Shown: positions 34,908-48,212, counted from the first letter of the stretch. The stretch: DNA of 64,000 bases from Facklamia miroungae (GCF_012396555.1 NZ_JAAXPS010000001.1:62001-126000), one strand, 5' to 3'. Translations and numbers: made by a program. The notes: generated by a model from the letters alone, not told the origin.

Positions 34908-35936
34908 TTGATCATATTAACCGTTAGACAGCATCAAATTTTAGAATTAATTGTTCGTCTTTATGCCAATTTAGAAGTCCCAATCGGATCAAAGACTTTA
35001 CTCAAGGAAAGCCTTCTTGATATAAGTCCGGCTACTGTGCGTAATGAAATGGTTGTTTTAGAAAAAAACGGCTTTCTCATTAAGGCGCATACATCAAGTG
35101 GGAGAATACCTTCTTATGAAGGTTATCGTTACTATGTCGATCGTTTAATCACTAATATTGAGTCGAACTCATGGGCAAAAGCCTATGAATCAGATCTCAA
35201 AGCTGTCAGTGAAATCTTTCTAAATCGTCAAGAAGATAATTTTAAGATGGCTAAAATTGCTGCGGATTTAATTGTTTCATTAACAGGCTTACCTTGCTTA
35301 GTTTTTGGACAGAATAATGAAGAGCATCGAGTGGCTGATTTTAAATTAGTACCGCTAAGTAACCATCAGATAATGGCGATTCTTTTATCGGATCAAGGTC
35401 ATGTTGAAAATAAACTCATTCAGACTACTTATCCGATTAAAGATGAAGGTTTGCAGCGGATGCGTTCAATTCTTAATACAGAATTGAAGGGCATAACATT
35501 GGAAGATGCTTATCAAAGGGTAAAATTAACGATCCCGATGATTATGCAGAAGCAATTGTCAGCTTCAATTGATTTTTCTCCTTTAGTTGAGAAGTCAATT
35601 CAACAAGTGAAAGGAACACGCTATTTTGTTTCTGGTAAGAATAATATTTTTGATTGTTTGGATCAACGTTATTCAAATAATGAATATAAGAAATTATTCG
35701 ATCTGATTGATGGGTCTAACGAATTATTTGACCTTTTTGATCAATGTCAAGACGGAATTGAAGTTCTTTTCGGACAAGAATTTGCTCCAGAAGGCATGCG
35801 TCATTTGTCTCTGGTAACAGGTACTTTTACACAAGACTTTTCTAAGATGAGTTTGAGTATTTTAGGACCTTCAACTATGCAGTACAAGCGCATGATTATA
35901 TTAATGGAACAAATAATCAAAGAATTTAACAAATAA
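34908..35936 (+). CDS. hrcA: Heat-inducible transcription repressor HrcA
   Basis: Represses genes carrying CIRCE; folding is assisted by GroEL, which couples chaperone supply to repression. 342 residues: a winged-helix DNA-binding domain (LTVRQHQILELIVRLY, then ISPATVRNEMVVLEKNGFLIKAHTSSGRIPS split at residues 38-67), a GAF-like domain and an inserted dimerisation region. TTG start at 34908 with GTGAGGTG. First gene of the operon; CIRCE sits just upstream. Confidence 0.96.
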   Translation: MIILTVRQHQILELIVRLYANLEVPIGSKTLLKESLLDISPATVRNEMVVLEKNGFLIKAHTSSGRIPSYEGYRYYVDRLITNIESNSWAKAYESDLKAVSEIFLNRQEDNFKMAKIAADLIVSLTGLPCLVFGQNNEEHRVADFKLVPLSNHQIMAILLSDQGHVENKLIQTTYPIKDEGLQRMRSILNTELKGITLEDAYQRVKLTIPMIMQKQLSASIDFSPLVEKSIQQVKGTRYFVSGKNNIFDCLDQRYSNNEYKKLFDLIDGSNELFDLFDQCQDGIEVLFGQEFAPEGMRHLSLVTGTFTQDFSKMSLSILGPSTMQYKRMIILMEQIIKEFNK

Positions 35937-35949
35937 AGGAGGTCATCAA

Positions 35950-36549
35950 GTGACGGAAGAAAAAGAAAAACGCGATGACAGTATTACCTCATCTCATGAT
36001 GAAACCGAAAAAATCAATGTCGAAGAAGTTACGTCATCCGAAGAAATTTTAGAAGAAGAAAAAGAACAAGTGCAAGTTAGTGAAGAGGAACCAGAAGATA
36101 CCAAAGAAGATGAATTAAATATAAAAATTCAAGCTTTAGAGGATCGGAATTTACGTCTACAGGCTGAGATTGCAAATATGCAAAGATCGAATGCTAGAGA
36201 AAGACAGGATGCTGCCAAGTATCGGTCTCAGTCATTAGCTAATAAATTAATTGATGCGATTGACAACCTAGAACGTGCTTTACAAATTGAAGCCAATTCA
36301 GAGGAAAGTCAAGCAATTCATAAAGGTATTCAAATGGTTTATGATCAGGTATTACAAGCTTTTAAAGAAGAAAATATCGAAGTGATTAACCCACTTAATG
36401 AAAGCTTTGATCCGAATTATCATCAAGCGGTAACGACTCAACCAGTAAGTGAAGGTCAAGAGGTAGATATTGTTGTAAATGTTTTACAAAAAGGTTATCT
36501 CTTGAATGATCGAATCATTCGTCCAGCCATGGTGATTGTTTCCGCATAA
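35950..36549 (+). CDS. grpE: GrpE, nucleotide exchange factor of DnaK
   Basis: Releases ADP from DnaK. 199 residues: a highly acidic, disordered N-terminus (1-60), a long coiled-coil helix (about 60-130), and the C-terminal beta-domain with NPLNESFDPNYHQAVTTQP and LNDRIIRPAMVIVS. GTG start at 35950, behind AAAGGAGG at the end of hrcA. Order hrcA-grpE-dnaK-dnaJ is the Firmicutes standard. Confidence 0.95.
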   Translation: MTEEKEKRDDSITSSHDETEKINVEEVTSSEEILEEEKEQVQVSEEEPEDTKEDELNIKIQALEDRNLRLQAEIANMQRSNARERQDAAKYRSQSLANKLIDAIDNLERALQIEANSEESQAIHKGIQMVYDQVLQAFKEENIEVINPLNESFDPNYHQAVTTQPVSEGQEVDIVVNVLQKGYLLNDRIIRPAMVIVSA

Positions 36550-36570
36550 AAATTACGTATTATCTTTTAA

Positions 36571-38445
<1,875 letters not shown>

Positions 38446-38460
38446 TTAAGACATACTTTA

Positions 38461-38498
38461 ACAAGAGTCTTGGCTAAGTCCTTGACTCTTGTCTTTTA
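38461..38498 (+). terminator. Weak terminator between dnaK and dnaJ
   Basis: ACAAGAGTC / GACTCTTGT, 9-bp stem with a 14-base loop, then CTTTT. Probably partial, reducing dnaJ relative to dnaK. Confidence 0.55.
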
Positions 38499-38532
38499 TC
38501 AGAAGGATTAGAAAAGAGTAAGGAGGGAAAAG

Positions 38533-39678
38533 ATGGCAAATAAACGCGATTATTATGACGTCTTAGGTGTTTCTAGAGATGCGAGTGATGCAGACATAAA
38601 GAAAGCCTACCGCAAGCTTTCAAAAAAATACCACCCAGACATTAATACGGAAGCTGGGGCCGATGAAAAATTTAAGGAAGTAGCTGAAGCTTATGAAGTC
38701 TTAAGCGATAGTCAAAAACGTGCAGCATATGACCAATATGGACACGCTTCGACAGATCCTAATTTTGGAGCTGGCTTTGGTGGTGGTTTTGGAGGATTCT
38801 CAGGAGGAGCTGGTTTTGGCTTTGAAGACATTTTCGATACTTTCTTTGGCGGGTCAGCTGGAGGAGGACGGAGAGCAAATGCGCCTCGTAAAGGGAATGA
38901 CCTCCAGTATCGTATAAACTTAACATTTGAAGAAGCAATTTTCGGTAAAGAGACAACTATAAAGTATAACCGGAACGAAGAGTGTCATACATGCCACGGA
39001 ACAGGAGCTAAAGCCGGTACTGAGCCAGTGACATGTCATAAGTGTCATGGTTCTGGAACGATACAAGTAGAACGTAATTCACCGTTTGGTCGAGTGATGA
39101 CACAAATGACTTGTGATGTTTGTGGCGGAAGCGGGAAAGAAATTAAGGAAAAATGCACCACTTGTCATGGCTCTGGAATTGAATCAGTTAGTCATTCGGT
39201 GAAAGTAACCGTTCCAGCCGGAGTTGAAGAGGGCAATCAAATTCGCCTCTCAGGTCAAGGTGAAGCTGGATCAAATGGTGGACCTTATGGAGATTTATAC
39301 GTTGTTTTCCATGTCGAGCCAAGTAAAGAGTTTAAGCGCGATGGAACGGAGATCTATTACACGCTACCCATCACTTTCTCTCAAGCGGCCTTGGGTGATG
39401 AAATCCAAGTTCCAACGGTACATGGTAAAGTGAAATTAAAAGTTCCAGCTGGCACTCAAACAGGTACTACTTTCCGCTTGAAAGGCAAAGGAGCACCGAG
39501 TGTTCGCTCAGGTTATACGGGAGATCAACAAGTAACGGTTAAAGTCGTTACTCCTTCTAAACTGACTGAAAAACAACACGAATTATTCAAACAATTAGCT
39601 AAAGAAATGGGTTCAAATGTGAAAGAACAAGAAGGCGGCTTCTTTAATAAGATGCGAGATATCTTTAACGCGGATTAA
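38533..39678 (+). CDS. dnaJ: Chaperone protein DnaJ (Hsp40, type I)
   Basis: Delivers substrates to DnaK and stimulates its ATPase. 381 residues: J domain (about 4-70) with the HPD tripeptide in KKYHPDI, Gly/Phe-rich linker (about 78-115), zinc-binding domain with all four CxxCxGxG repeats ([32 protein letters not shown]), and C-terminal substrate-binding domains. Complete type I architecture. ATG with AAGGAGGG. Confidence 0.97.
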   Translation: MANKRDYYDVLGVSRDASDADIKKAYRKLSKKYHPDINTEAGADEKFKEVAEAYEVLSDSQKRAAYDQYGHASTDPNFGAGFGGGFGGFSGGAGFGFEDIFDTFFGGSAGGGRRANAPRKGNDLQYRINLTFEEAIFGKETTIKYNRNEECHTCHGTGAKAGTEPVTCHKCHGSGTIQVERNSPFGRVMTQMTCDVCGGSGKEIKEKCTTCHGSGIESVSHSVKVTVPAGVEEGNQIRLSGQGEAGSNGGPYGDLYVVFHVEPSKEFKRDGTEIYYTLPITFSQAALGDEIQVPTVHGKVKLKVPAGTQTGTTFRLKGKGAPSVRSGYTGDQQVTVKVVTPSKLTEKQHELFKQLAKEMGSNVKEQEGGFFNKMRDIFNAD

Positions 39679-39687
39679 TAGAACGAC

Positions 39688-39726
39688 AAGCATCAGAGTA
39701 TTGCAGATACTTCTGATGCTTTTTTA
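39688..39726 (+). terminator. Terminator of the dnaK operon
   Basis: AAGCATCAGA...TCTGATGCTT stem with further AGTA/TACT pairing, followed by T6. The remaining 200 bp up to lepA are AT-rich and show only a probable extended -10 (TGATAAGAT) near 39875. Confidence 0.8.
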
Positions 39727-39924
39727 TTTCGTTTTAAGTAAAAAAGAGTTTTCAAGAAGAGAAGTCTTATCATAATAGGTAAATTCTATAATTTGAAATT
39801 TAACTTTTATTGAAGACTTAATTTATTAAAAAGACTATCTGAAAGAAAACTATTCAAAATCAGTAATTTTTGATAAGATAGAGCATAGCTATTGATTAGA
39901 GGCTTGAAAAGGAAGTGAAGTCAA

Positions 39925-41748
39925 GTGAATATAGAACAGATGAAAAACAGACAAGAAAGAATTCGTAATTTTTCAATCATTGCGCATATTGATCACGGTA
40001 AATCAACATTAGCGGATCGAATTCTTCAACAGACCCACACGGTTGCAGACCGTGATATGCAAGAACAATTATTGGATTCGATGGATTTAGAAAGAGAACG
40101 TGGCATTACCATTAAACTAAATGCCGTTGAATTGACTTACCGAGCAAATGATGGAATTGATTATATTTTCCATTTAATCGATACACCGGGCCACGTCGAT
40201 TTTACCTATGAAGTATCGAGATCTTTGGCAGCATGTGAAGGGGCGATTTTGGTCGTTGATGCGGCACAAGGCATTGAAGCTCAAACACTAGCTAATGTTT
40301 ATTTAGCAGTTGATAATGATCTTGAGATTCTTCCCGTGATTAATAAGATTGATCTCCCCTCTGCGGACCCTGAAAAAGTTCAAGCTGAAATAGAGGATAT
40401 AATTGGAATTGATGCTTCAGAAGCAGTCTTTGCTTCTGCTAAAGCAGGGATTGGTATTGATGAAATTTTAGAACAAATTGTTGAGAAAGTACCGGCTCCG
40501 ATGGGAGATATTGAAGCTCCATTACAAGCTTTAATTTTCGATTCTGCTTATGACGCATATCGTGGTGTTGTTTTAAATATCCGTGTGATGAATGGAATTG
40601 TAAAACCAGGTGATACCATTCAATTAATGAGTAATGGTAAGCAGTTTGAAGTAATTGATGTGGGGATTTTCTCACCAAGTCCTCTAAAAAGAGATTTCTT
40701 AATGGTTGGGGATGTCGGCTATTTAACAGCGGGTATTAAGACCATTCAAGATACGCGAGTAGGAGATACGATCACCTTAGCTGATAATCCTGCAAGTGAG
40801 GCACTAGAAGGCTATCGGAAACTCAACCCAATGGTCTACGCGGGTCTTTATCCTGTAGAGTCTTCTGATTATAATGATTTAAGAGAAGCTTTAGAAAAGT
40901 TACAATTGAATGATGCTTCCTTACACTTTGAGCCCGAAACTTCTCAGGCTCTAGGCTTTGGTTTTCGAACCGGATTTTTGGGCTTATTGCATATGGATGT
41001 GATTCAAGAACGAATAGAGCGCGAATTTAATTTAGACTTAATCACAACTGCTCCATCTGTTATCTATCGTGTGCAAAAAACTGATGGTGAAGAAGTAATG
41101 ATCGATAATCCTTCTGAAATGCCCGACCCAACTGAAATAGATAAGATTTTTGAGCCTTATGTAAAAGCTTCGATCATGGTACCTAATGATTATGTAGGTG
41201 CTGTTATGGAACTCGCGCAACGCAAGCGGGGAAATTTCATTACGATGGATTATTTAGATGATTTTCGTGTGAATGTAATCTATGAACTGCCTATGGCTGA
41301 AATTGTCTATGACTTTTTTGATAAACTAAAATCTTCGACAAAAGGCTATGCCTCATTGGATTACGAATTAATTGGTTATAAGGAATCCAATTTAGTAAAA
41401 CTTGATATTCTCTTAAATGCGGATGTAATTGATGCTTTTTCAATTATTGTCCATAAAGATTTTGCTTATAATCGTGGTCGAGCATTAGTTGAAAAATTAA
41501 AAGGGATTATTCCACGTCAAATGTTTGAAGTACCTGTTCAAGCAGCGATCGGACACAAAATTATTGCTCGTACCACTATTAAAGCTTATCGTAAAGATGT
41601 AACGGCTAAATTATATGGCGGAGACGTGTCACGTCGTAAGAAATTGTTAGAAAAACAAAAAGAAGGTAAAAAACGGATGAAATCAGTCGGAAACGTTGAA
41701 ATCCCGCAAGAAGCATTTATGGCAGTCTTACAAATGGATGAAGAATAG
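39925..41748 (+). CDS. lepA: Elongation factor 4 (LepA)
   Basis: Ribosome-associated GTPase implicated in back-translocation and 30S biogenesis. 607 residues with G1 [13 protein letters not shown] near residue 20, G3 DTPGHVDF near 84, G4 NKID near 137, EF-G-like domains II, III and V, and the LepA-specific C-terminal domain (from about 485, with [25 protein letters not shown]). GTG start at 39925; GGAAGTGA upstream. Monocistronic. Confidence 0.96.
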   Translation: MNIEQMKNRQERIRNFSIIAHIDHGKSTLADRILQQTHTVADRDMQEQLLDSMDLERERGITIKLNAVELTYRANDGIDYIFHLIDTPGHVDFTYEVSRSLAACEGAILVVDAAQGIEAQTLANVYLAVDNDLEILPVINKIDLPSADPEKVQAEIEDIIGIDASEAVFASAKAGIGIDEILEQIVEKVPAPMGDIEAPLQALIFDSAYDAYRGVVLNIRVMNGIVKPGDTIQLMSNGKQFEVIDVGIFSPSPLKRDFLMVGDVGYLTAGIKTIQDTRVGDTITLADNPASEALEGYRKLNPMVYAGLYPVESSDYNDLREALEKLQLNDASLHFEPETSQALGFGFRTGFLGLLHMDVIQERIEREFNLDLITTAPSVIYRVQKTDGEEVMIDNPSEMPDPTEIDKIFEPYVKASIMVPNDYVGAVMELAQRKRGNFITMDYLDDFRVNVIYELPMAEIVYDFFDKLKSSTKGYASLDYELIGYKESNLVKLDILLNADVIDAFSIIVHKDFAYNRGRALVEKLKGIIPRQMFEVPVQAAIGHKIIARTTIKAYRKDVTAKLYGGDVSRRKKLLEKQKEGKKRMKSVGNVEIPQEAFMAVLQMDEE

Positions 41749-41759
41749 TACATTAAAGC

Positions 41760-41791
41760 CCCATCTTTGAGTAATCAAAGATGGGTTTTTT
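41760..41791 (+). terminator. Terminator of lepA
   Basis: CCCATCTTTGA / TCAAAGATGGG with a four-base loop, followed by T6. Confidence 0.88.
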
Positions 41792-41825
41792 CTGTCTTTT
41801 CAACCTAAAAGATAGAAAATTAAAG

Positions 41826-41866
41826 AAACACGAACAATAGATAGAATTAAACGATTGTTTGTTTGA
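41826..41866 (+). promoter_or_regulatory. PurR box pair upstream of the purine operon
   Basis: AAACACGAACAAT (41826-41838) resembles PurR boxes of Gram-positive purine operons, whose core is CGAAC. A degenerate inverted copy, ATTGTTTGTTTGA (41854-41866), follows after 15 bp and keeps 9 of 13 positions. PurR with PRPP as effector represses or activates such operons depending on the species; which applies here cannot be read from sequence. Confidence 0.6.
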
Positions 41867-41873
41867 ATCGTGG

Positions 41874-41902
41874 TTCATAAAGCAATTTTTATATGCTACT
41901 AT
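41874..41902 (+). promoter_or_regulatory. purEK... operon promoter
   Basis: TTCATA (41874-41879), 17-bp spacer, TACTAT (41897-41902) with an extended -10 TG. The poor -35 element is in keeping with dependence on a regulator. It lies directly downstream of the PurR boxes. Confidence 0.6.
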
Positions 41903-41922
41903 GCTTTTGAGGAGGCGATCGA

Positions 41923-42408
41923 ATGGTATCAGTGGGAGTCATTATGGGGTCAAAATCAGACTGGCCAACAATGAAATTAGCCACAGAAATTCTAACTGAA
42001 TTTGATGTAAAGTTTGAAAAAAAAGTTGTTTCAGCACATCGGATGCCTGATGAAATGTTTGCTTATGCTAAAGATGCACAGAAACGTGGGTTACAGGTGA
42101 TTATTGCAGGAGCAGGAGGAGCGGCTCATTTACCGGGTATGGTTGCAAGTCAAACGACTCTGCCGGTAATAGGTGTTCCAATTAAAAGTTCAACTTTAAA
42201 TGGTTTAGATTCACTATTATCTATTGTTCAAATGCCTGGTGGAGTTCCTGTCGCTACTACAGCTATTGGAAATGCAGGTGCAAAAAATGCCGGTCTCTTA
42301 GCAGTCCGAATTTTAAGTTTGCAAGATACATCATTGGTTCAGAAATTAGAAAATTATCATGAAAAAATGCGTCAGATGTCCGTAGAAAGTGGGCAAGAAC
42401 TTGAATAA
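41923..42408 (+). CDS. purE: N5-carboxyaminoimidazole ribonucleotide mutase PurE
   Basis: Purine step 6b: rearranges N5-CAIR to CAIR. 161 residues, class I PurE, with [14 protein letters not shown] (residues 5-18), [10 protein letters not shown] near 43 and [15 protein letters not shown] near 66. ATG with GAGGAGG. It overlaps purK, whose product makes N5-CAIR. First gene of the ten-gene operon. Confidence 0.96.
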   Translation: MVSVGVIMGSKSDWPTMKLATEILTEFDVKFEKKVVSAHRMPDEMFAYAKDAQKRGLQVIIAGAGGAAHLPGMVASQTTLPVIGVPIKSSTLNGLDSLLSIVQMPGGVPVATTAIGNAGAKNAGLLAVRILSLQDTSLVQKLENYHEKMRQMSVESGQELE

Positions 42409-43531
42409 ATATATTAAACCCGGTTCAACAATCGGCATTATTGGTGGAGGACAACTAGGTAAAATGTTGGCTCAATCTGCTAAACAGATGGGGTATCGTG
42501 TAGGTGTTTTTGATCCAGGAGAGGATTGTTCAGCTTCTCAAGTCGCTGATTTTCACGCTCAGGCAGCTTTCGATGACCAAGAAAGCCTAGCTAAATTTGC
42601 CAATAAAGTCGATGTGTTAACTTTTGAATTTGAAAATATTTCTTTAGCATCTTTAAAAGAAATCGTTGATGATGGAGCATATTTACCACAAGGGACTGAA
42701 ATTTTAAGGCTTACACAAGATCGATTAACAGAAAAAGAATTTTTACGAAAGAGCGGTATTCCAGTTGGTGATTTTTCCCCAGTAAATAATGAAGAGGAAT
42801 TAATAGCCGGAATAAAGCAAATCCAATATCCAGCAGTTTTAAAAACACGACGCTTTGGTTATGATGGTAAGGGGCAGGTCCTGCTAAAAAGTGAGGCTGA
42901 TTTAGTAGAAGCAAAAGACCTTCTTCACTCAGCACCATGTATTTTAGAAGCATTTGTTCCTTTTAAAATGGAATTATCACATATGGTTGTCAGAAATGCC
43001 CAAGGACAAATCAGTATTTTTCCTTTAGCAGAGAATATCCATCATCACCATATACTTCATCAATCGATTGTTCCAGCACGTGTTTCAAAAACAGTTGCAA
43101 GCGAAGCCTACCAAGTGGCAGAAAATATCGCCAAGCGATTAGATTTGGTAGGGATAGTGGGAATTGAAATGTTTTTAGCGGACGAAGGTATTCTAGTCAA
43201 TGAACTAGCACCCCGTCCACATAACTCTGGTCATTATACGATTGAAGCATGCCAGTATTCACAATTTGATTTACACATCCGTTCTATTTGTGGTATGACT
43301 CTTCCACAAAATGAATTGCTTTCACCTGTTGTAATGACGAACGTTTTAGGACAAGATCAAAATCAAGTGATAGAAGAATGGCCCAATCATCCAGATTGGC
43401 ATCTTCACCTTTATAATAAAGGTGAAGCACGACAAAATCGAAAAATGGGCCATATCACTCAAATGGCTGATAGTCATGATCCTATTTTAAAGGAATTTGA
43501 TCAAGTTGGTATTTGGCTAAACAATAATTAA
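42401..43531 (+). CDS. purK: N5-carboxyaminoimidazole ribonucleotide synthase PurK
   Basis: ATP-grasp enzyme that carboxylates AIR to N5-CAIR. 376 residues with [22 protein letters not shown] near the start (key part GGGQLGKM), the ATP-grasp core [12 protein letters not shown] near 150, and [17 protein letters not shown] near 270. I set the start at TTG 42401, inside the last codons of purE, which gives the usual spacing before GGGQLG. GTG 42389 is the alternative. Confidence 0.94.
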   Translation: MNKYIKPGSTIGIIGGGQLGKMLAQSAKQMGYRVGVFDPGEDCSASQVADFHAQAAFDDQESLAKFANKVDVLTFEFENISLASLKEIVDDGAYLPQGTEILRLTQDRLTEKEFLRKSGIPVGDFSPVNNEEELIAGIKQIQYPAVLKTRRFGYDGKGQVLLKSEADLVEAKDLLHSAPCILEAFVPFKMELSHMVVRNAQGQISIFPLAENIHHHHILHQSIVPARVSKTVASEAYQVAENIAKRLDLVGIVGIEMFLADEGILVNELAPRPHNSGHYTIEACQYSQFDLHIRSICGMTLPQNELLSPVVMTNVLGQDQNQVIEEWPNHPDWHLHLYNKGEARQNRKMGHITQMADSHDPILKEFDQVGIWLNNN

Positions 43532-43570
43532 GAATAAATAGAATTAAAATATTAATAGGGAGTTGTTCTT

Positions 43571-43819
43571 ATGTATAAAGTAGAAGTATTTGTAACCTAT
43601 AAGGAATCCATTTTAGACCCTCAAGGTGAAGCAATTAAGGGTTCTGTGCATCGTATGGGCATCGATCAAGTCGAAGAAATTCGTCAGGGCAAATATTTTG
43701 AGTTAAAAATTAAAAAAGGGCAAAGCGACGTAGAAAGTCTGGTCGAAGAAATTTGTGACAAAATTCTAGCTAATCCAGTGATGGAATCTTATCGATACTC
43801 AATCACGGAGGTGGAATAG
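43571..43819 (+). CDS. purS: Phosphoribosylformylglycinamidine synthase subunit PurS
   Basis: 82-residue subunit that bridges PurQ and PurL in the three-part FGAM synthase of Gram-positive bacteria. It has the family pattern [20 protein letters not shown] (kept at 20) and the C-terminal [17 protein letters not shown] with GGGAG. It ends one base before purQ. purC, which often lies between purK and purS, is absent. Confidence 0.95.
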   Translation: MYKVEVFVTYKESILDPQGEAIKGSVHRMGIDQVEEIRQGKYFELKIKKGQSDVESLVEEICDKILANPVMESYRYSITEVE

Positions 43820-43820
43820 G

Positions 43821-44507
43821 ATGAAGTTTGCAGTCATTCAATTTCCTGGGTCTAACTGTGATCTTGATGCCTTTCACGCTATTAAAGATATCATGGGACA
43901 AGAGGTTGAGTATGTCAGCCATAAGGCAACATCTTTAGACGGATTTGATGCCGTTTTAGTACCTGGTGGCTTCTCTTTTGGTGATTACTTACGTTGTGGG
44001 GCGATTGCCTCTCATTCAAATGTGATGCAAGCTGTTAAAGAATTTGCTAAGCAAGGTAAATTAGTCATTGGTATTTGTAATGGTTTTCAAATATTAACAG
44101 AAGCGGGTCTGCTTCCTGGTGCACTCATTCGTAACACTTCTTTAAAATTCATTTCTAAAAAACAAGCTTTAGAAGTCGTAAATGCTGACTCTGCCTTTAC
44201 AAATGCCTATGAAGTAGGACAGGTAATCACAATTCCGATTGCTCACGGCGAAGGTAATTATGTTGTTTCTGAAGAAGAACTTAAGAGCTTGGAGGAAAAT
44301 AATCAAATTCTTTTCCGTTATGCTGGAGAAAACCCTAATGGCTCAATTGCTAATATCGCTGGTATTTCAAATGAAGAAGGAAATGTGATGGCCATGATGC
44401 CTCACCCAGAAAGAGCAGTCGAATCAATTATTAATGGAACAGATGGTATGGGTGTCTTCCAATCGATGATTAATCACTATCAGAAAAAGGCGGTGCAACA
44501 TGGCTAA
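43821..44507 (+). CDS. purQ: Phosphoribosylformylglycinamidine synthase glutaminase PurQ
   Basis: Supplies ammonia from glutamine to PurL. 228 residues, a class I glutamine amidotransferase: [12 protein letters not shown] at the start, nucleophile Cys in GICNGFQIL near residue 87, and His/Glu of the triad in [10 protein letters not shown] near 195. ATG 43821 with GGAGGTGG overlapping the end of purS. Overlaps purL by 8 bp. Confidence 0.96.
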   Translation: MKFAVIQFPGSNCDLDAFHAIKDIMGQEVEYVSHKATSLDGFDAVLVPGGFSFGDYLRCGAIASHSNVMQAVKEFAKQGKLVIGICNGFQILTEAGLLPGALIRNTSLKFISKKQALEVVNADSAFTNAYEVGQVITIPIAHGEGNYVVSEEELKSLEENNQILFRYAGENPNGSIANIAGISNEEGNVMAMMPHPERAVESIINGTDGMGVFQSMINHYQKKAVQHG

Positions 44508-46725
44508 ATTAAAAGAACTATCTCCACAAGAGGTCGAATCAAGTAAAATTTACCGTGATTGGGGGTTAAAGGACGAAGAATACCTTCATATTAAAGAAGA
44601 TATTCTAGGACGTCACCCTAACTTTACTGAAACAGGACTTTACGCGGTAATGTGGTCTGAACATTGTTCCTACAAAAACTCTAAACAAGTCTTAAAGAAA
44701 TTCCCAACCGAAGGTCCGCAAGTTTTACAAGGGCCTGGTGAGGGTGCGGGGATTGTTGATATTGGCGACCAGCAAGCAGTCGTTTTTAAAGCTGAAAGTC
44801 ACAATCACCCATCAGCTATTGAACCATATGAAGGAGCCGCAACAGGGGTCGGCGGTATTTTGAGAGACATATTCTCAATGGGGGCTCGCCCTATAGCTTC
44901 GCTAAATTCCTTGCGTTTTGGTGAATTAGATAATGATCGTATGCGTTATCTATTTGAAGAAGTAGTCGCTGGGATAGCTGGCTATGGAAATTCGATTGGT
45001 ATTCCAACAGTTGGCGGTGAGATTGCCTTTGATGATTGTTATAAAGGAAATCCGTTAGTGAATGCTATGTCTGTCGGATTAATTGATCATGCGGATATGC
45101 AAGTTGGCCAAGCACAAGGTGTGGGCAATTCGATTCTATATGTAGGCGCTAAAACTGGACGCGATGGTATCCACGGAGCGACATTTGCTTCGGTAGAATT
45201 TGATGATGAAGTAGAATCAGAACGTTCTGCTATTCAAGTGGGCGATCCATTTATGGAGAAGCTCTTAATGGAAGCTTGTTTAGAAGTTATCTACAATCAT
45301 AAAGATGCCCTTGTGGGAATCCAAGATATGGGGGCGGCAGGTTTAGTTTCTTCTTCTTCTGAAATGGCAGAAAAAGCTGGAACAGGTGTTACACTGAATC
45401 TTGATTTAGTACCTCAAAGAGAATCGGGTATGATTCCTTACGAGATGATGCTTTCAGAATCGCAAGAACGGATGCTTTTATGCGTTAAACGTGGAATGGA
45501 AGAAGAAATCATCAATGTTTTCAAAGAATATGATTTAGACGCTGTGGTTATCGGTGAAGTTACAGGCGATGGCCAATACCGTCTCATGCATCAAGGGAAA
45601 GAAGTCGCTAATTTACCAGTCAATTCATTAGGTGATGGACCTGTTTATAATAATCAAGGCCAAGTGCCACAAAGAATTCGTGATTGGGCTGAGATGGGTC
45701 AATTCCAGCCTGAAATAGAAAATGCAACAGAAACCTTAAAAAATATTTTACAACAACCAACCGTAGCTTCGAAAAAAGTAGCTTATGATACTTTCGATTC
45801 TCAAGTTCGTACATCTACCTTAGTATGGCCTGGTTCTGATGCAGCTGTGGTTAGAATTCGTGGAACACGAAAAGCAATTGCTATGACCGCTGATTATAAT
45901 TCACGTTATATCTATCTTGACCCTGAAGTAGGAGGCCAAATGGCTGTGGCAGAAGCAGCTAGGAATATCGTCGCTTCAGGTGGAAAACCATTGGCAATTA
46001 CTGACTGTTTGAACTTTGGTAGTCCAGAAAAACCAGAAGTTTTTTATGAACTAGATAAATCTGCTGATGGGATCGCTGCGGCATGCCGGCTATTAGATAC
46101 TCCAGTTATTTCTGGTAATGTGTCACTTTATAACGAGACTAACGGTAAGGCTATTTATCCTTCTCCAATGATTGGTATGGTAGGCCTTATTAAAGATATT
46201 GATCAAGTTACTACGCAACACTTTAAATCAGCCGGGGACTCCATATATGTGATTGGTGAAACAAGTGATGCTTTTAATGGATCAGAATTACAAAAAATGA
46301 TGCTTGGTAGGATTGAAGGTCCATTATTTGACTATGATTTGACCGCAGAAAAAGCAAATCAAGAAACCGTTGCAGCTGCCATTCAAAAAGGCTATCTTGC
46401 TTCTTGCCATGATCTTTCTGAAGGTGGATTGGCTGTTGCCCTAGCGGAATCTGCTTTCAATACAGAATTTGGCTTAGAAGTAAAAGTCAATATGCCAGCC
46501 AGCCATCTATTTGCTGAGAATGGTTCACGCTTCATTGTTTCAGTAAAAGCAGACCAACAAGCTGCCTTTGAAGCTGAATTTAAGAATCAATTCGTTCGAA
46601 TAGGACAAGTAACGGATAAAGATCTAATTCGCATCCAAGCGAAGGACCAATTTATTGAAGCAGAACGTTCAGAATTGCAAGAACTATGGGAGGAAGCTAT
46701 ACCATGTCTTTTAAAAGAGAAGTAA
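44500..46725 (+). CDS. purL: Phosphoribosylformylglycinamidine synthase subunit PurL (small form)
   Basis: Catalytic subunit turning FGAR into FGAM. 741 residues, the short PurL that depends on PurS and PurQ. Landmarks: [11 protein letters not shown] near 49, [19 protein letters not shown] near 93, GEIAFDDCY near 183 and [11 protein letters not shown] near 540. ATG 44500 overlaps purQ. The last 22 bp overlap purF. Confidence 0.96.
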   Translation: MAKLKELSPQEVESSKIYRDWGLKDEEYLHIKEDILGRHPNFTETGLYAVMWSEHCSYKNSKQVLKKFPTEGPQVLQGPGEGAGIVDIGDQQAVVFKAESHNHPSAIEPYEGAATGVGGILRDIFSMGARPIASLNSLRFGELDNDRMRYLFEEVVAGIAGYGNSIGIPTVGGEIAFDDCYKGNPLVNAMSVGLIDHADMQVGQAQGVGNSILYVGAKTGRDGIHGATFASVEFDDEVESERSAIQVGDPFMEKLLMEACLEVIYNHKDALVGIQDMGAAGLVSSSSEMAEKAGTGVTLNLDLVPQRESGMIPYEMMLSESQERMLLCVKRGMEEEIINVFKEYDLDAVVIGEVTGDGQYRLMHQGKEVANLPVNSLGDGPVYNNQGQVPQRIRDWAEMGQFQPEIENATETLKNILQQPTVASKKVAYDTFDSQVRTSTLVWPGSDAAVVRIRGTRKAIAMTADYNSRYIYLDPEVGGQMAVAEAARNIVASGGKPLAITDCLNFGSPEKPEVFYELDKSADGIAAACRLLDTPVISGNVSLYNETNGKAIYPSPMIGMVGLIKDIDQVTTQHFKSAGDSIYVIGETSDAFNGSELQKMMLGRIEGPLFDYDLTAEKANQETVAAAIQKGYLASCHDLSEGGLAVALAESAFNTEFGLEVKVNMPASHLFAENGSRFIVSVKADQQAAFEAEFKNQFVRIGQVTDKDLIRIQAKDQFIEAERSELQELWEEAIPCLLKEK

Positions 46726-48194
46726 TCCAAGGGCAAGAAGTGGTTTCAACAGAGATCACTGATGATATTTATGATTTACCTCATGAAGAATGCGGTCTAA
46801 TTGGTTTATGGAATCAAAAACAAGCCGCCTTTGATGCCTATTATGGTTTACACGCTCTACAACATCGTGGTCAAGAAGGAGCAGGAATTGCTACACTTCA
46901 TGATGGTAAAATGCTTGCTCATCGTGATTTTGGTTTAGTCAATCAAATTTTTAATCGCCGCCAAAGCCTTGAAGAGTTAAAAGGGAAGGCAGCGATAGGA
47001 CATGTGCGTTATGCGACGGCTGGGCTTAATGATATTAATAATATCCAACCCTTTGTTTTTCATTTTCATGATGGCCCAGTTGCGATGGCCCATAATGGGA
47101 ACTTAGTGAACGCTCATTCCTTGAAGGTTGAACTGGAACAAAAAGGTTCCATCTTCCATACAACTTCTGATAGTGAAGTGATCATGCATTTGATTCGACG
47201 TTCACAAAAAGAAAGCTTTATTGAAAAATTGAAAGAGTCGTTAAAACGTGTTGTTGGGGGCTTTACTTATCTTTTCTTGACTGAGAAAGAATTGATCGGG
47301 GTTTGTGATCCCAATGGATTCAGGCCATTAATCGTCGGTAGGATGCCAAATGGTGGTTATGTCATGGCTTCGGAGTCTTGCGCTCTTGATCAAATCGGAG
47401 CTTCCTATCTTTTTGATGTTGAACCGGGTCAAATTGTTTCTATTAACAATGAAGGGATTCAAAAGGAATACTACACTGAGGCTCGTCAGCAGGCAATCTG
47501 TTCCATGGAATTTATCTATTTTGCAAGACCAGATTCGAATATTCATGGAATTAATGTTCACACAGCGCGAAAGAACTCAGGCAAAAAGCTGGCCCAGGAA
47601 CAGCCAGTAGAAGCAGATATTGTAATTGGTGTGCCTAATTCTTCTTTATCAGCAGCTTCTGGTTATGCTGAAGAGGCTGGCATTCCTTATGAAATGGGCT
47701 TAATCAAAAATCAATACATTGCTCGAACCTTTATTCAACCGACTCAAGAATTACGAGAGCGTGGAGTTAGAATGAAGTTATCAGCCGTTCGTAAGGTTGT
47801 GGAAGGTAAAAGAATTGTGATGGTTGATGATTCAATTGTTAGAGGGACAACCTCAAAACGCATTGTTGGTTTGCTGAAAGCAGCTGGAGCTAAAGAAGTT
47901 CACGTTCGAATAGCGTCTCCAGCACTTAAACATCCTTGTTTTTATGGTATAGATATTTCGAATACACGCGAATTAATTGCAGCTAATCATACACTGAAAG
48001 AAATAGAAAAAATTATTGAGGCCGATTCTCTAGCTTATCTCAGTGAAGAAGGTTTGATTTCAGCTATTGATCTTCACTCAGACGCTCCTTATAAGGGTTT
48101 GTGTATGGCTTATTTCAATGGTGATTACCCAACCGCTCTTCATGATTTCGAAAGGGAATACCGTGCAGAATTAGAACGCATTGTTGTAGATTAA
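46704..48194 (+). CDS. purF: Amidophosphoribosyltransferase PurF
   Basis: First committed purine step: PRPP plus glutamine to phosphoribosylamine. 496 residues; the catalytic N-terminal Cys after processing is Cys30 in [10 protein letters not shown], so the propeptide would be 29 residues, against 11 in Bacillus. PRPP loop [17 protein letters not shown] near 374. Of the four Fe-S cysteines of the Bacillus enzyme, three are present ([26 protein letters not shown]) but the first Cys of the last pair is replaced (APYKGLC), so the 4Fe-4S cluster is probably lost. ATG 46704 with GGGAGGAAG inside purL; a longer frame starts at 46686. Confidence 0.95.
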   Translation: MSFKREVIQGQEVVSTEITDDIYDLPHEECGLIGLWNQKQAAFDAYYGLHALQHRGQEGAGIATLHDGKMLAHRDFGLVNQIFNRRQSLEELKGKAAIGHVRYATAGLNDINNIQPFVFHFHDGPVAMAHNGNLVNAHSLKVELEQKGSIFHTTSDSEVIMHLIRRSQKESFIEKLKESLKRVVGGFTYLFLTEKELIGVCDPNGFRPLIVGRMPNGGYVMASESCALDQIGASYLFDVEPGQIVSINNEGIQKEYYTEARQQAICSMEFIYFARPDSNIHGINVHTARKNSGKKLAQEQPVEADIVIGVPNSSLSAASGYAEEAGIPYEMGLIKNQYIARTFIQPTQELRERGVRMKLSAVRKVVEGKRIVMVDDSIVRGTTSKRIVGLLKAAGAKEVHVRIASPALKHPCFYGIDISNTRELIAANHTLKEIEKIIEADSLAYLSEEGLISAIDLHSDAPYKGLCMAYFNGDYPTALHDFEREYRAELERIVVD

Positions 48195-48212
48195 ACGATA
48201 GGAGGAAGTAAG

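Noticed and set aside
39727-39924. A small RNA or gene in the AT-rich stretch before lepA
   Set aside because: No frame with a ribosome binding site and no strong hairpin after the dnaJ terminator; only a probable lepA promoter.
41749-41922. A purine riboswitch upstream of purE
   Set aside because: No conserved purine-aptamer core or loop sequences were seen. The region is explained by the lepA terminator, PurR-like boxes and a promoter.
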